Of a stretch of DNA of 26,355 nucleotides, positions 7,165 to 15,371 are shown piece by piece. The notes beneath the pieces are model-generated. The model did not search any database. It saw only the letters and a program-made list of their open reading frames with translations, and had not been told where the DNA came from. This stretch comes from Syntrophomonadaceae bacterium. Lineage in GTDB: Bacteria; Bacillota; Syntrophomonadia; Syntrophomonadales; Syntrophomonadaceae. The stretch is taken from NCBI GenBank assembly GCA_028698695.1, contig JAQVWB010000004.1, positions 1-26,355 of the forward strand, given 5' to 3'. The position numbers and the translations under genes are program-made. The first letter of the stretch is position 1. The number at the start of each line of letters is the position of its first letter.

Positions 7165-8751
7165 TCATAATCCCTTCTGTTTTACTAACAGTGGTGGCAT
7201 TTCAATTAAGGTTTCATTATCTGCGCGTATTATAAATAAGTCCCCTTCCTCATGGACTATGATGGGGTCACTTGCCTCCTGGGCTGCATAATGGTGAGGT
7301 TCCAATAAGTAATCGTAATCCTGGGGGAAAGGCTGTCCCTTCTCCAAAGGTATGCGTTCAACGCGAACCTGATAATTCTTCCAGTAACGGGAAACATTAC
7401 GCGGAGCCAGCAATCGTTCCAGATCAGCTTTAATAGTGGCCAGCAGTTGCAGATAATTGTTAATCATCTGATGGGTGCTCAGGTACTGATTCAGCACCTG
7501 GGTTGAATGTAACTGTTTATCCTCCAACAGTTCCAAACGAGCTTTTAAAAATGATAATTCCAGATTAACCCGCGTAATTATAGCCGCTAACGGAACGGCT
7601 GCTTCTACTCCCCGAGTTTCAGCAGCTTCCTTCAATTGGGGCATAATACGTTCCAATAAAGAAGTTATCGTAGCTTTAAAATAATAAAAATCCGGTTGAC
7701 CATCTTCGGTCAGGTTTTGCAAAGTCTGCTTTAATTCAGCAGCTGTAGAAGTGGCTAATTCATGCAGTTGATTGATAAATTCTACTGATAGATACATCAG
7801 AGTGCTACTGCTATATAAAGATGCTTTTCCTTGCCGGTCTACATAGTAACGGCTTTTTTCCATAACCAGCATTAGATTACTTGACCAGATACTAAATTCT
7901 TTAAGCGCAGTTAAAAGGTTTGACTCATCCTGACTAAGCGTGTAAGTCTGCAGTAACTGAATATGGATTAAGAACTGCCGGTAGAGGTGATTCTGATATA
8001 ATTTTTGCTGAGGGCGGAGATTGAGTTGTAATATCAACTTACCGGTTTCAGTCTTAATTTCTTCAATTATTGGCTTTATGGTTCCCCAATTTACAGTATG
8101 TTTCAATAAATCATTCAGTAAATTGCAATTATAATGCAGTTGAGCCAGTACCGTATTATATCTCTCCTGATTAAGAGGATTGTCGAAATTGCTATCAATT
8201 ATCAACTCAATTAAGGAGGTATAATCCGGGGAACTCAATGCGATTTTAAGCCATTCCTGATCAGCCAGCAATTCTGATATTTGTGTGGTTATAAGCGAAA
8301 ATTTTTCGAAGGAATGCATTATACTTTTCAAAGCGTATAGCAAGTCAATGCCAAGCCGTTCTCTGTCCCGCGTAATGGCCAGTAAACCTTCATGAGTTTC
8401 TGCCTGTGAGGTTCTAAGTAAACTATAAATATTTTTAACCTGATTATAAAGATAGGCATAGCGTTTCAAGTTAGTCAGCAGATCACGTCGAAGTGTTTCT
8501 TCGTCATGAGCCAGTTGCAATTGCCGGGTAACCTCTTCATTAATGGTATTGCGATAAATTGGGAACAGGGTTTCATGAAAACTGTTGTAGTAATATTTAT
8601 TTATCTCGAAAAGATAATGGTCAAGCTTACCGATTTCGTTACGCAAACCAGTAACAGGCAGGTCAACATTTTCAACCTCAATTCGCAATTGCCTCAGATA
8701 ATTCTCCCATTGATTAACGAAAAAATCAGGATTAATATTGACTTCGCTCAA
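7165..8751 (-). CDS. Hypothetical protein, largely alpha-helical, Hsp70-operon member
   Basis: A 528-residue protein I do not recognise. It starts at TTG (8751-8749), which overlaps the TGA of the upstream gene as TTGA. The RBS is GGGGGTG just before it, so translation is probably coupled. The sequence is rich in Leu, Gln, Glu, Asn and Tyr with long helical stretches and coiled-coil potential (for example around 370-450). It has almost no cysteine, no signal peptide and no membrane segment. The last 70 residues differ, with Pro and acidic residues and a short beta-like end (DPIIVHEEGDLFIIRADNE). It lies directly upstream of the Hsp70-like ATPase, so a co-chaperone, nucleotide-exchange or scaffold role is possible, by context only. 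Confidence 0.75.
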   Translation of the reverse strand: MSEVNINPDFFVNQWENYLRQLRIEVENVDLPVTGLRNEIGKLDHYLFEINKYYYNSFHETLFPIYRNTINEEVTRQLQLAHDEETLRRDLLTNLKRYAYLYNQVKNIYSLLRTSQAETHEGLLAITRDRERLGIDLLYALKSIMHSFEKFSLITTQISELLADQEWLKIALSSPDYTSLIELIIDSNFDNPLNQERYNTVLAQLHYNCNLLNDLLKHTVNWGTIKPIIEEIKTETGKLILQLNLRPQQKLYQNHLYRQFLIHIQLLQTYTLSQDESNLLTALKEFSIWSSNLMLVMEKSRYYVDRQGKASLYSSSTLMYLSVEFINQLHELATSTAAELKQTLQNLTEDGQPDFYYFKATITSLLERIMPQLKEAAETRGVEAAVPLAAIITRVNLELSFLKARLELLEDKQLHSTQVLNQYLSTHQMINNYLQLLATIKADLERLLAPRNVSRYWKNYQVRVERIPLEKGQPFPQDYDYLLEPHHYAAQEASDPIIVHEEGDLFIIRADNETLIEMPPLLVKQKGL

Positions 8752-10229
8752 ATTAACACCCCCGTAAGCTTTCCAAATAAAATTTCCCGTCTTGCCGTTT
8801 CATCTTTTTTACGAAATAAGTCGGGACGATTTTTCAGATCATAGAATAAGGTTTCGCCATGGTAATAGTCCAATAAACCTGATATTTTTTCAAAGTGTTG
8901 GCGTAACGATGAATTAGCCCAGCCGATTTGTTCAGTGACAGCCGGGTTAAAAAATAAAAAACTGGGGACCCAGCGCCATAGTTGGGCATAAGCGGTTAAA
9001 ACCTGGTTAAAAATCTCTATATCTTGGACCAGATAACCTTTAATCAGCAGTATACGCAGGAACTCCAAAAGCACGAAAGCTTCATGGGGCATGGAAGTTA
9101 ACCGATTTTTTATGGCCAATATAATTGGCTGCAGGTCTTCTTTATCGGTTGAAATATTATCAGCCATTATAGAGAACAACTCTTTATCCCCAGGATGTTT
9201 TTGTTCCAATTGCTGCAAAACTGATTGTACATCATAGGGGAAAACCGAGTTATCTCTGCTGAGGTAATCCAATAATTTAAGATATAAATCCAGATATAAC
9301 AAAGATGCTTCGTCTGGTAGCAAGCGGGGAAAATATTGTTCATAAATAAGCAGAACATATTGTTTGGGTTGTACCTGTCGAGTTAACAGTGCATGTAGTG
9401 GCAGCAATCTGCGTAACTGCTGACTCATATTTTTTACTATTCTTTGCTCGTCCAGTAATGCTACCAATCGATTCTCCTGTTCGTATTCACGATAGACTTT
9501 TTTTAAATAGGCAATATTTTCATAAATTAAACCACATTGAAACAAACCCTCCGCAACCAGTAGTTGTTGTATGAAACGTTCGGAACCGTAAGGGTCAGAG
9601 AAATTGACCTTTTCACTGGCGGACAATAAATCCAGAGTTTGAACAATAATAACTGATTTATCTCCGTATATGGTGGGATAGGGAAGCCTGCTCTTATCAG
9701 CCAATCCATAATAAGCTTGCTGACGTTTATCAATTAATATGGTTTCCTGCTGTTTAAACAACTCTCTTAGTGCGGGATTAGCAGTTCGGGATATTAAATA
9801 TTGAACCTGGCTCAAATTTAAGTGTTTAAGAATCCTTTGATATTCAGGTTTTAAATCTGATTTATACAGGCGAATTAAAAACTGTAGATTATCAGTAGAA
9901 ACCACATGGTGTTGCAGATACCAGGGTAAAAACGACCAGAATCTCAGCACCAACCAATCGGGGGCGTTTTGCAACCAATTAAGGGCGGCAGTATTAGACA
10001 AGTTATTAATTAAAATAGTAAAGAAATCCGTGTAATCGCTAAAATAAAGGGCACGATACAAAAGATCCAAATCAGCCGCAGTTTCAATTTTCACTTCCTG
10101 CACTGATCGGGTACCCTTACGTAAATCATGCCTGAGCATTAATTCCTGTTCCCAAAGCAGAAACAGATTATTGGTGTTATTAATATCAGTACTGCTTAAA
10201 TTCATAGCTACCCCTTTTTGGAAATTCAT
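8748..10229 (-). CDS. Hypothetical helical protein, Hsp70-operon member
   Basis: A protein of up to 493 residues, not recognised. ATG 10229 overlaps the upstream stop as ATGA (coupled start), but an in-frame ATG at 10205 has the better RBS (AAAAAGGGG, complement of about 10211-10219), giving 485 residues; either could be used. The protein is Leu/Gln/Tyr-rich and built of repeated helix-like stretches, which suggests an alpha-solenoid (HEAT/TPR-like) scaffold, though no standard repeat consensus is clear. There are no catalytic motifs, metal-binding cysteines, signal peptide or membrane segments. Its stop overlaps the TTG start of the next gene, so the operon is fully coupled at this point and the products probably form one complex. 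Confidence 0.72.
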   Translation of the reverse strand: MNFQKGVAMNLSSTDINNTNNLFLLWEQELMLRHDLRKGTRSVQEVKIETAADLDLLYRALYFSDYTDFFTILINNLSNTAALNWLQNAPDWLVLRFWSFLPWYLQHHVVSTDNLQFLIRLYKSDLKPEYQRILKHLNLSQVQYLISRTANPALRELFKQQETILIDKRQQAYYGLADKSRLPYPTIYGDKSVIIVQTLDLLSASEKVNFSDPYGSERFIQQLLVAEGLFQCGLIYENIAYLKKVYREYEQENRLVALLDEQRIVKNMSQQLRRLLPLHALLTRQVQPKQYVLLIYEQYFPRLLPDEASLLYLDLYLKLLDYLSRDNSVFPYDVQSVLQQLEQKHPGDKELFSIMADNISTDKEDLQPIILAIKNRLTSMPHEAFVLLEFLRILLIKGYLVQDIEIFNQVLTAYAQLWRWVPSFLFFNPAVTEQIGWANSSLRQHFEKISGLLDYYHGETLFYDLKNRPDLFRKKDETARREILFGKLTGVLI

Positions 10230-10912
10230 TTACCGTAAAAAACCAGATTCAACAAAAAACAAGCCTGGTTGGCTTTCTCAATATCGGGCTCGGTAAGGAA
10301 AATGTAATAGTATATAGACTTTTGCTTATTGGTAAAAATACCTCCCAGCTGGTCATCACTAATTACTTCAATACGATCTTCAACCGCTTTATTTCGTGTC
10401 AGATAACGATAAGTTTGTAAACGACTCACAAAGGTATAGCGTGCCAGGCGTTCAAAATGATTCTTTAAACCAATTTCTTTATAGGGGTTGGCTTCCTCAT
10501 ATTTGAATACTGCCGCCCCGCTTCTTGACCTGGGTAGAGAAAGTGGCTTTTGTAAACAAGCATGTAACGATTTGTGTAATTGCTGAAGCAAAGCATAATC
10601 ATAATTAAGACAATGATTTAAAAACGGATACAGTGCAGGCGGAAATGAGGCCATGGATGCAGGCAAATCGAAAAGTTTTTCAATGGCCTCATGATTTTTG
10701 GTTAAATACTCATACAATTCATCCAAACCTACCGGAAAAGGAGGCAGATAAATTGCATAGGCAGTGTAAAGAATACCGGCATATTGCTGGTGGAAGACGG
10801 TATAGGAGGCAAAAGAATCATTGCCCAGTTGTTCAATGTAATTCATTAACTGTCGGTATTCTTCGTCATTAATGTATTGACCCTGTTTTATTTTTTTGAA
10901 TATCCTGCGCAT
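10226..10912 (-). CDS. Hypothetical protein, first gene of the Hsp70-like operon
   Basis: A protein of about 228 residues, not recognised. The frame opens at GTG 10918, but ATG 10912 (MRRIFKKIKQGQYINDEEYR) looks the more natural start. AGGTGG directly precedes it with short spacing, so GTG 10918 remains possible. The N-terminus is basic, the middle is aromatic and Pro/Leu-rich (LPPFPVG, FPPALYPF), and the C-terminus is mixed with many Tyr. No signal peptide, catalytic motif or clear transmembrane helix is seen. Its stop overlaps the next ATG (ATGA). A promoter candidate lies at 10935-10963 on the minus strand. As the promoter-proximal member of a coupled operon it is probably a subunit or adaptor of the same system. 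Confidence 0.68.
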   Translation of the reverse strand: MRRIFKKIKQGQYINDEEYRQLMNYIEQLGNDSFASYTVFHQQYAGILYTAYAIYLPPFPVGLDELYEYLTKNHEAIEKLFDLPASMASFPPALYPFLNHCLNYDYALLQQLHKSLHACLQKPLSLPRSRSGAAVFKYEEANPYKEIGLKNHFERLARYTFVSRLQTYRYLTRNKAVEDRIEVISDDQLGGIFTNKQKSIYYYIFLTEPDIEKANQACFLLNLVFYGK

Positions 10913-10934
10913 AGCCACCTGCTATTTTTCTATT

Positions 10935-10963
10935 ATTTTATCGTAACTGCCTCCAAGGTTAAA
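10935..10963 (-). promoter_or_regulatory. Candidate sigma-A promoter of the Hsp70-like operon
   Basis: On the minus strand TTTAAC (complement of 10958-10963) and TAAAAT (complement of 10935-10940) are 17 nt apart, about 25 nt before the first start codon. The -10 is good and the -35 weak. It is the only promoter-like pair in the short divergent spacer on this strand. Confidence 0.45.
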
Positions 10964-11002
10964 GCTTTGCTTAATTTTTGCTGCTAATAATGATGCCTGT
11001 GG

Positions 11003-11008
11003 TAAAAT
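11003..11008 (+). promoter_or_regulatory. Candidate extended -10 of the CBS-domain gene
   Basis: TGGTAAAAT (11000-11008) matches an extended -10 (TGnTAAAAT). TTGCTG at 10978-10983 could be a poor -35 at 19-nt spacing. If right, the leader before the TTG start is only about 15-20 nt. Confidence 0.35.
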
Positions 11009-11031
11009 ATTGGTATAGGGGGGTGATATTG

Positions 11032-11430
11032 TTGAAAGTTGAGGATTTAATGACCCGGGAAGTTATTTCCATAAATGATCGGTTGTCGATTGAAGAAGCT
11101 TTGCAAAAAATGCATGAACATGGTATACGCAGGCTTCCGGTTACGGTAGACGGTAAATTAGTGGGGATGATTGTAGAACATGATATTGAAAAAGCTATGA
11201 GAAGACCGGGAGTTATTCCCCAGACACCAGTTGATTGGATTATGACTAAAAAAGTAATAACTGCTAATGCTGATGAAGAGATATCCATTGCTGTGCAGAA
11301 ATTAATTAAAAATAAAATAAGTGGTCTTCCGGTAGTGGAAGGGGACATATTAATTGGTATTATCAGTGAAACGGATATACTAAAAGCATTTATTGATTTA
11401 ATAAGAGAACCTGCGTCAACATCTTTATGA
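11032..11430 (+). CDS. Tandem CBS-domain protein
   Basis: The frame opens upstream at 10978, but the start is best placed at TTG 11032 (8 nt after AGGGGGG, 11017-11022; the neighbouring TTG 11029 is an alternative). This gives 132 residues beginning KVEDLMTREVISI. The whole protein is one Bateman module. CBS1 carries DLMTREVISINDRLSIEEAL and HGIRRLPVTVDGKLVGMIVEHDI. CBS2 carries DWIMTKKVITANADEEISIA and ISGLPVVEGDILIGIISETDIL. Such pairs bind adenine nucleotides (AMP, ATP, NADH, SAM and others) and act as energy or redox sensors. With no attached catalytic domain, it would act on a separate partner. It is divergent from the Hsp70-like operon with a 100-bp shared spacer, and 44 bp before the peptidase gene; neither neighbour is a proven partner. 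Confidence 0.88.
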   Translation: MKVEDLMTREVISINDRLSIEEALQKMHEHGIRRLPVTVDGKLVGMIVEHDIEKAMRRPGVIPQTPVDWIMTKKVITANADEEISIAVQKLIKNKISGLPVVEGDILIGIISETDILKAFIDLIREPASTSL

Positions 11431-11474
11431 GTACCATTTCTTTAAGTATGAGGGTGATATAAATTCTTAAAAGT

Positions 11475-12077
11475 GTGCGTTTATTGGTATTGCCCCTGAT
11501 TGGTTTATTACTGCTGTTGGCCATTGGCTGGGAAAACCGGGAGCTTTTTAATGACCGTGAGGCAGTAATGTATATGTATATAGAAGGAGTTAAGGCCGGA
11601 GAATTAGGATATGGTTTAGAAGGCTGTTACTCAAATGGAATTTCATTTGCTGATTTGGAACCGGGGGATATTGTATTGGGGGGTTATCCGGATTGTGCTT
11701 ATGGCAGGTTTTCTCATGCCGGCTTATATATTGGAAATGGTGAAGTAATTGAAAGCTATATTGATCAGGGAGTAACCGTACAATCCCTGGATCATTACTG
11801 GAATTATTCCGAGATATGTCTGTTGCGCGTAAATGTTTCCCAGCTTAAGAAACAAAATGCAGTACAATACCTGCAATCCCACCTGGGCGATGTTTTTTAT
11901 CCGGTTGCTTTCAAATCCGGAGACCGCATCTGGAATTGTACCAAAACTATCTGGAAAGCTTATATGGAACAGGGAGTTTCGTTACATGACAGCAACGATT
12001 TATGGGTCGCTCCGGAACAGTTTTATTATAGTCCCTATACATCAGTAATTCGGGAGAAAAGTGTAAAATGGGAATAG
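11475..12077 (+). CDS. YiiX/YebB-like permuted NlpC/P60 (papain-like) hydrolase
   Basis: A 200-residue protein with an N-terminal hydrophobic segment (2-18) that should act as signal anchor or uncleaved signal. The core shows LEPGDIVL (61-68), a RFSHAGLYIGNGEVIES block with His81 (about 78-94), and later NCTKTIWKAY with Cys155. His before Cys in this order is the circularly permuted papain-like arrangement of the YiiX/YebB/LRAT-like group, whose members act on amide or thioester bonds such as cell-wall peptides or lipids. Activity is likely extracytoplasmic. The start is GTG 11475, the only in-frame start; the nearest SD-like AGGGTGAT (11451-11458) is rather distant, so initiation may be weak. 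It overlaps the next gene by 10 bp, so the two are probably translated together. Confidence 0.75.
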   Translation: MRLLVLPLIGLLLLLAIGWENRELFNDREAVMYMYIEGVKAGELGYGLEGCYSNGISFADLEPGDIVLGGYPDCAYGRFSHAGLYIGNGEVIESYIDQGVTVQSLDHYWNYSEICLLRVNVSQLKKQNAVQYLQSHLGDVFYPVAFKSGDRIWNCTKTIWKAYMEQGVSLHDSNDLWVAPEQFYYSPYTSVIREKSVKWE

Positions 12078-12526
12078 AATCATCATCAAGATTTTATCAG
12101 CCGGTAATCAGGTTGTATATTATTCAAATAGGTGCATTTATAGCCGTTTGGCTGGGTTCATATTATCCGGATCTGGATATATTGTTGTCCCTGTTTTATA
12201 TTTTAATTATTAGTATGGAGATAATTGACATCAGGGGAATTGATGTTAAAGAAAAACTAAAAGTTTTGATTTTCTGGCAGGGTCCGGGAGCCATATTATC
12301 ACTTATGGTGCTCGGTCAGTCCATATATCTTATCAGCGGTGATATAATATTTATTATGGAATTCTGGAATACACCCATTTTGCCAATACTATCGCTGTTT
12401 CCCGCTATTAATGGACAACCGGTATACTATAATTTATTAATAGCAACACCATTGATAATGAGTTTATACTTCCTGGGCCTTATATATTCGGAAAAGACGA
12501 AGCCAGTAAACTTACCGGTTGAATAA
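12068..12526 (+). CDS. Small integral membrane protein
   Basis: A 152-residue protein overlapping the peptidase gene by 10 bp. Hydrophobic stretches near residues 15-30, 35-53, 65-90, 95-112 and 122-138 suggest four or five membrane helices; the C-terminus is short and charged. No charged pair or motif identifies a transporter family, and I do not recognise it. Overlap with a predicted extracytoplasmic hydrolase suggests they act together at the membrane. Its 3' end enters an inverted repeat (12501-12512 with 12561-12572). Confidence 0.65.
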   Translation: MGIESSSRFYQPVIRLYIIQIGAFIAVWLGSYYPDLDILLSLFYILIISMEIIDIRGIDVKEKLKVLIFWQGPGAILSLMVLGQSIYLISGDIIFIMEFWNTPILPILSLFPAINGQPVYYNLLIATPLIMSLYFLGLIYSEKTKPVNLPVE

Positions 12527-12572
12527 TCCTGAAGTAAACTTCAGGATATATTGCGGCATTAGTTTACTGGCT
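12501..12572. repeat. Nested inverted repeat at the 3' end of the membrane-protein gene
   Basis: AGCCAGTAAACT (12501-12512) is the perfect reverse complement of AGTTTACTGGCT (12561-12572). Inside it lies a second perfect 9-bp hairpin ATCCTGAAG-taaa-CTTCAGGAT (12526-12534/12539-12547). No U-tract follows, so it is not a standard intrinsic terminator. It could be an RNA 3'-end structure, a Rho-related or processing element, or an operator. Confidence 0.6.
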
Positions 12573-12620
12573 GCAATATTAGTATGGGATTAATTTATTA
12601 ATTTTATTCCAAAAACATAA

Positions 12621-12724
12621 ACTGGTGATACTAAATGCCTTTTCAGGCTGGTAGTTAGGTGTTTTTAAGATTTATCCTTTTAAAAAGGGACTTAATAACT
12701 ATAACTACCATTAGTATCACCAGT
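12621..12724. repeat. Branched inverted-repeat element (possible structured RNA or MITE-like unit)
   Basis: Outer arms ACTGGTGATACTAA (12621-12634) and TTAGTATCACCAGT (12711-12724) are a perfect 14-bp inverted repeat. Inside are two branches: a short hairpin GCCT-tttc-AGGC (12637-12648) and a stem TGGTAGTTA/TAACTACCA (12649-12657/12702-12710, perfect 9 bp) that holds CCTTTT/AAAAAGG (12676-12688). Together they draw a 104-nt three-way junction. It lies 67 bp before the OYE-type reductase start. It matches no riboswitch class I can name. A leader RNA, a small terminal-repeat mobile unit, or a cruciform regulator are all possible. Confidence 0.6.
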
Positions 12725-12790
12725 GTAGGTATAGTATTAACAGATTAATGAGTATTATTCTGGAAAATATTTGATTTAGGAGGAACGAAT

Positions 12791-14731
12791 GTGGATTACG
12801 CAAAGATTTTGGGTCAAAGCATTAAGATTGGTAAAATCAGTTTAAAAAACCGTATTGTAATGCCGGCCATGGGGACCGGATTAGCTAATATAAATGGGGA
12901 GGTAACGCCGGCTGCCATTGCTTATTATGAAGAGCGCGCCCGTGGTGGAGCAGGTGCAATAATAGTTGAAATTGCCTGCGTAGACCCGCCGGTAGGCAAA
13001 GCCAGCCTAACGCAGCTGGCTATTGATGAACCCCGCTATCTGGCTGGACTTAAAGATTTGAGCGAGGCCATACAAATGTATGGAACGCGGGCTTTTATAC
13101 AGCTGCATCATGCCGGAAGACAGACCTCACCGATGGTAACCGGAGGACAGGCTCCGGTAGCTCCTTCACCCATTCCCTGCAGATTTGTAAAAGCCATGCC
13201 GGAGGAACTGGACCTGGCCGGGATTGAACGTATAAAATATAAATTTATCACTTCAGCGGTATTGGCTGCCAAAGCCGGATTTGATGGTGTGGAAATTCAT
13301 GCGGCTCATGGTTATTTATTAAGTCAATTTTTATCACCTTATACCAATAAACGCACCGACGAGTACGGGGGGAGTTTGGAAAATCGTTTTCGTCTCGTAA
13401 AAGAGATTGTACAGGGTATCAAAGCGCTGGCTTCTGATCTGCCTATATCGGTTCGTTTTAATATGTCCGACTTCGTTCCCGGAGGTATTGAATATGAAGA
13501 AGGGTTGATAATTGCCGGATGGCTGGAGCAGGCTGGTGCCGATATGCTTAATGTATCCAGCGGAATTTATGAGTCAGGACAAACTTCGATTGAGACAGGC
13601 AGTTTTGCAGAGGGATGGCGTCTGGATATGGCTGCCCGTGTTAAAGAACAAGTCAGTATACCCGTTATGGGCGGGGGCGTAATTAGAAGTCCCTGGCTGG
13701 CTGCCCGGGCTATTGAAGAAGGACAAACCGATTTAGTCTGGGTCGGACGTGGAATGCTGGCTGATCCCGGTTGGGCCATGAAAGCTGTAACTGGCCAGGC
13801 AGAACAAATTCGTCCCTGCATATCCTGCAATACCTGTTTTGATCATATAAACCAGGGCTGGCATATTCGTTGTGCAGTAAATCCCTTTACCGGAAGAGAG
13901 GCGCGTCTGCAAAGACTGCCTGACCTGCAAGGTCTTAAAGTGCTGGTAGTTGGCGGAGGTCCGGCTGGTTTACAGGCGGCTCTGTCAGTCAGTCAGGCTG
14001 GTGGTCAGGTAACCCTGCTGGAAAAGGAAGACCAGCTGGGAGGAAAGCTGCACATAGCTGATAAACCACCCATGAAAGATAAAATTGCCTGGATAAGGGA
14101 ATACCTTATCAGGAAAGTTGAAAACAGCAGTGTAGAAGTTCGCTTAAATACTGAATTTAAAGCTGAGATACCGGAATTAAAGCAGGCTGATGCTGTAGTT
14201 CTGGCCATTGGCGCCGAGTCACTTGTTCCACCTATCCCAGGCCTGGAAACAACTGCCCTGACCGTAGAAGAAGTACTGGGGAGTCAAACTGCTATTGAAG
14301 GGAAAAACATTCTCGTAATCGGAGGAGGCAGCAGTGGCTGTGAAACGGCAGAATATCTGGCTGCTAATAATACAGTTACCATAGTGGAACAGGGAAGAAC
14401 GCTGGCTGCGGGAATGGAAAACATGTCCCGCCTGGAGCTTTTAATGCGGATTAAAGAATTGGGAATCACGGTAAAGAAGAAACATAAAGTTACCTCAGTG
14501 GAAGAAGCCCAGGTAAGGTTATTGAATTTAGCCAATCAGGAAGAAGAACTAATTCTGGCGGATAATATTATTTTAGCTGCCGGATATAGCAGCAACGAAG
14601 ATTACCGGAAAATGATTCCGCAAGGCAAACCGGCCTTTATAATCGGAGATGCCCGCGAAGCCCGCAATATAATGGAAGCAATCTACGAAGGGGCCATGCT
14701 GGTTTATAATCTGGATGCGGTCAGAAAATAA
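12791..14731 (+). CDS. OYE-family NADH:flavin oxidoreductase (2-enoate/2,4-dienoyl-CoA reductase-like)
   Basis: A 646-residue three-domain FMN/[4Fe-4S]/FAD protein starting at GTG 12791, set by AGGAGG at about 12778-12783 (the ATG two bases earlier is out of frame). Residues 1-340 are the Old Yellow Enzyme barrel: QLHHAGR (His106-His107), then HAAHGYLLSQFLSPYTNKRTDEYGG. The cluster motif is C343-x2-C346-x2-C349-x11-C361; FadH-type enzymes have x3 between the second and third Cys, so this site is one residue shorter. Then come an FAD Rossmann (GGGPAG, 388-393) and an NAD(P) Rossmann (GGGSSG, 511-516). Such enzymes reduce enoates or 2,4-dienoyl-CoA with NAD(P)H. An unsaturated fatty-acid or enoate substrate suits the organism but is not proven. 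It is followed 18 bp later by the HAD gene. Confidence 0.93.
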   Translation: MDYAKILGQSIKIGKISLKNRIVMPAMGTGLANINGEVTPAAIAYYEERARGGAGAIIVEIACVDPPVGKASLTQLAIDEPRYLAGLKDLSEAIQMYGTRAFIQLHHAGRQTSPMVTGGQAPVAPSPIPCRFVKAMPEELDLAGIERIKYKFITSAVLAAKAGFDGVEIHAAHGYLLSQFLSPYTNKRTDEYGGSLENRFRLVKEIVQGIKALASDLPISVRFNMSDFVPGGIEYEEGLIIAGWLEQAGADMLNVSSGIYESGQTSIETGSFAEGWRLDMAARVKEQVSIPVMGGGVIRSPWLAARAIEEGQTDLVWVGRGMLADPGWAMKAVTGQAEQIRPCISCNTCFDHINQGWHIRCAVNPFTGREARLQRLPDLQGLKVLVVGGGPAGLQAALSVSQAGGQVTLLEKEDQLGGKLHIADKPPMKDKIAWIREYLIRKVENSSVEVRLNTEFKAEIPELKQADAVVLAIGAESLVPPIPGLETTALTVEEVLGSQTAIEGKNILVIGGGSSGCETAEYLAANNTVTIVEQGRTLAAGMENMSRLELLMRIKELGITVKKKHKVTSVEEAQVRLLNLANQEEELILADNIILAAGYSSNEDYRKMIPQGKPAFIIGDAREARNIMEAIYEGAMLVYNLDAVRK

Positions 14732-14749
14732 TAGGGGGAAAAAAGTATA

Positions 14750-15223
14750 ATGATTCAAGTATCAATTCCCGGACGGGGAAAAACTTTGCAGCTTAATTAT
14801 CTGGCCCTGGATATGAACGGAACCTTAACTGTTGACGGTACATTACCGGTCGGGGTGGAAGAAAGAATAAATCAGTTGAAAAATAAATTAAAAATCTATC
14901 TGTTGACTGCAGATACTTTTGGCAGCGCTGCAGAAATATCCAACCAGTTGGATATAGAGTTATTCAAAGTCAGCGGTGACAGCGGAACCCAGGACAAGGT
15001 GGATTTCATCAGAAATTTACCGTCAGAGAATACTGTGGCTATCGGTAATGGTTTTAATGATTGGATGATGCTGGAGGAAGCCGCTATATCAATAGTTATT
15101 ATAGGAACAGAGGGTTGTTCTACCAAGACTCTGACCCGGGCTGATATTGCCGTAACTTCAATCAATGACGCCCTGGATATACTTATAAACCCGCTGCGCC
15201 TCGTAGCTACTTTAAGAGGATAA
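14750..15223 (+). CDS. Small HAD-superfamily protein, P-type-ATPase-like
   Basis: A 157-residue stand-alone HAD core. Motif I is DMNGTLTVDG (Asp21 nucleophile; the +2 position is Asn, not the Asp of typical phosphatases). Motif II is LLTADTFGSA (about 50-59), motif III Lys is in TQDKVDFI, and motif IV is AIGNGFNDWMMLEEA. The GNGxND motif resembles the phosphorylation-domain end of P-type ATPases and 'soluble P-type ATPase-like' proteins, with no membrane or cap domains. The natural substrate is unknown; phosphatase activity may be low because of the Asn. The RBS-like AGGGGG lies 18 bp after the reductase stop, so the two are probably co-transcribed. The biological link between them is not evident. 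Confidence 0.82.
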   Translation: MIQVSIPGRGKTLQLNYLALDMNGTLTVDGTLPVGVEERINQLKNKLKIYLLTADTFGSAAEISNQLDIELFKVSGDSGTQDKVDFIRNLPSENTVAIGNGFNDWMMLEEAAISIVIIGTEGCSTKTLTRADIAVTSINDALDILINPLRLVATLRG

Positions 15224-15371
15224 AAGCATATATTTAATTCAAACCGGATAGAAAAATGGAAAGTCTTACTTTATTATTGCAGGAATAATGTGTTTTCTTT
15301 TGACCGGGTTGGTTTCATGCCTGGAGTAGTAATGGTAATTAAAAAGATTGTTTCCGCAAAAGGTCTGGTTT

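Noticed and set aside
12621..12724. CRISPR repeat, tRNA or known riboswitch
   Set aside because: The repeats are inverted, not direct; there is no cloverleaf with anticodon or CCA end, and no FMN, cobalamin, TPP or SAM core motif is visible.
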